A stretch of DNA of 64,000 bases from Oceanispirochaeta sp963676905 (lineage in GTDB: Bacteria; Spirochaetota; Spirochaetia; DSM-2461): contig CAXXVE010000001.1 in the NCBI GenBank assembly GCA_963676905.2, positions 1,488,001 to 1,552,000 on the forward strand, written 5' to 3'. The notes under the pieces were generated by a model. That model was not told where the DNA came from, ran no database searches, and saw nothing but the letters and a program-made list of their open reading frames with translations. The translations under genes and the position numbers were made by a program. Of the stretch, positions 63,563 through 64,000 are shown piece after piece (the first letter of the stretch is position 1; the number at the start of each line of letters is the position of its first letter).

Positions 63563-64000
63563 TCACGCTTCCGCCAGCAGATGGAACTCATACGCCCGGT
63601 TTTCTTCCATCTGATAGGGGAGGCAGACTCCGGCTTCCATAAGCTCATCCCCGCCGAAGCATTCATCTCCATTGACCCTGTAGATCTTTTCCGGATCAAG
63701 GCCCTTGAATTTGAGGCTTCTGTAGGGGTGGTTGGATTCGATCCTCGTTGAGACGTAGAGCGCCAGTGCTTCGTCTCTGCCGGGGCTGACAGTCATCCAG
63801 GCGTAGTCTGTCTTCTCTTTCAGTGCCGATGTCAGGCGGTAGAATGTTCCCTGTACTGTGAGGTGACGGCGTTTCTTATAACTCTCAACCTGCTCTTTTA
63901 TCTTTTCTTTTTCACTCTCATCCAAATCAAGCAGATTCAGTTCATACCCGAAGTTTCCCGCCATAGCGACAGAACCCCTTGTTGCCAGGGGGATATTCCT
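63563..64000 (-). CDS. GH36 alpha-galactosidase, C-terminal part (5' partial)
   Basis: The frame is open to the window edge; about 145 residues are visible. ATRGSVAMAGNFGYELNL and HPYRSLKFKGLDPEKIYRV match the C-terminal part of GH36 alpha-galactosidases, after the catalytic barrel. The catalytic aspartates lie beyond the window. It ends 13 bases from the convergent Gfo/Idh stop. Expected to cut terminal alpha-galactosyl units of raffinose-type or galactomannan oligosaccharides. Confidence 0.85.
   Translation of the reverse strand, partial: RNIPLATRGSVAMAGNFGYELNLLDLDESEKEKIKEQVESYKKRRHLTVQGTFYRLTSALKEKTDYAWMTVSPGRDEALALYVSTRIESNHPYRSLKFKGLDPEKIYRVNGDECFGGDELMEAGVCLPYQMEENRAYEFHLLAEA

Noticed and set aside
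1..64000. CRISPR array, insertion sequence or prophage
   Set aside because: No regularly spaced repeat, transposase, integrase or phage structural gene was seen on either strand.

Overview
The window looks like a chromosomal stretch of a free-living, carbohydrate-degrading spirochaete of the Spirochaeta/Oceanispirochaeta/Sediminispirochaeta type. This is an inference from gene style, not a phylogenetic test. The pointers are substrate-binding proteins whose signal peptides end in 'FAAGQ', YesM/YesN two-component pairs, many AraC regulators, many GGDEF proteins, a beta-barrel/transglutaminase/TPR protein paired with an Ig-like lipoprotein, and a helix-turn-helix/PTS-EIIA regulator. Genes are dense on both strands, and one tRNA-Pro is present. 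I saw no insertion sequence, prophage or CRISPR array.

Layout. Positions 1-10.9 kb hold an envelope-associated surface protein pair, a ferritin-like/VIT1 iron transporter and a three-gene RimK-like operon (retropepsin-like lipoprotein, 7TM protein, ATP-grasp ligase). The second and third genes of that operon each carry one frameshift. Two diguanylate cyclases follow. 11.0-15.4 kb carries two GH51 alpha-L-arabinofuranosidases with the 24-residue 3' remnant of an ABC sugar permease between them, and an ArsR-type regulator. 15.9-19.5 kb has an [FeFe]-hydrogenase-like protein fused to a chemotaxis signalling domain, and a YjiH-type transporter. 19.7-25.9 kb is a complete ABC sugar importer with its YesM/YesN sensor pair. 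26-34 kb has tRNA-Pro, a diguanylate cyclase, a GH115 enzyme, a rhamnogalacturonan-acetylesterase-like enzyme and a DUF5107-TPR protein. 34-43.5 kb is mixed: AraC regulators, a PanE-like reductase, a xylose-isomerase-like enzyme, a GntR regulator, two membrane or anchored proteins of unknown role, and D-serine dehydratase.

43.5-51.1 kb is a complete F-type ATP synthase operon on the minus strand (atpB-E-F-H-A-G-D-C), followed by an HTH-EIIA gene and dsdA. The alpha subunit is about 210 residues too long and ends in a PTS EIIA-like domain that keeps the phospho-acceptor-type histidine. The epsilon subunit lacks the C-terminal helices that normally inhibit the enzyme. I consider this the most interesting system in the window: an ATP synthase that may be controlled by a regulatory phosphotransferase chain.

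51.2-57.4 kb is a second complete sugar-import and cleavage operon (AraC, binding protein, two permeases, GH127 beta-L-arabinofuranosidase). 57.5-64 kb has an MFS transporter fused to HEAT-like repeats, a PabB-PabC fusion, an AraC regulator divergent from a Gfo/Idh/MocA dehydrogenase, and the C-terminal end of a GH36 alpha-galactosidase.

Taken together the enzymes point to growth on arabinose-, uronate- and acetyl-decorated plant polysaccharides (arabinoxylan, pectin). Oligosaccharides would enter through ABC importers, each with a local AraC-type or YesMN regulator. No importer ATPase gene lies in the window, so a shared MsmK-type ATPase elsewhere is likely.
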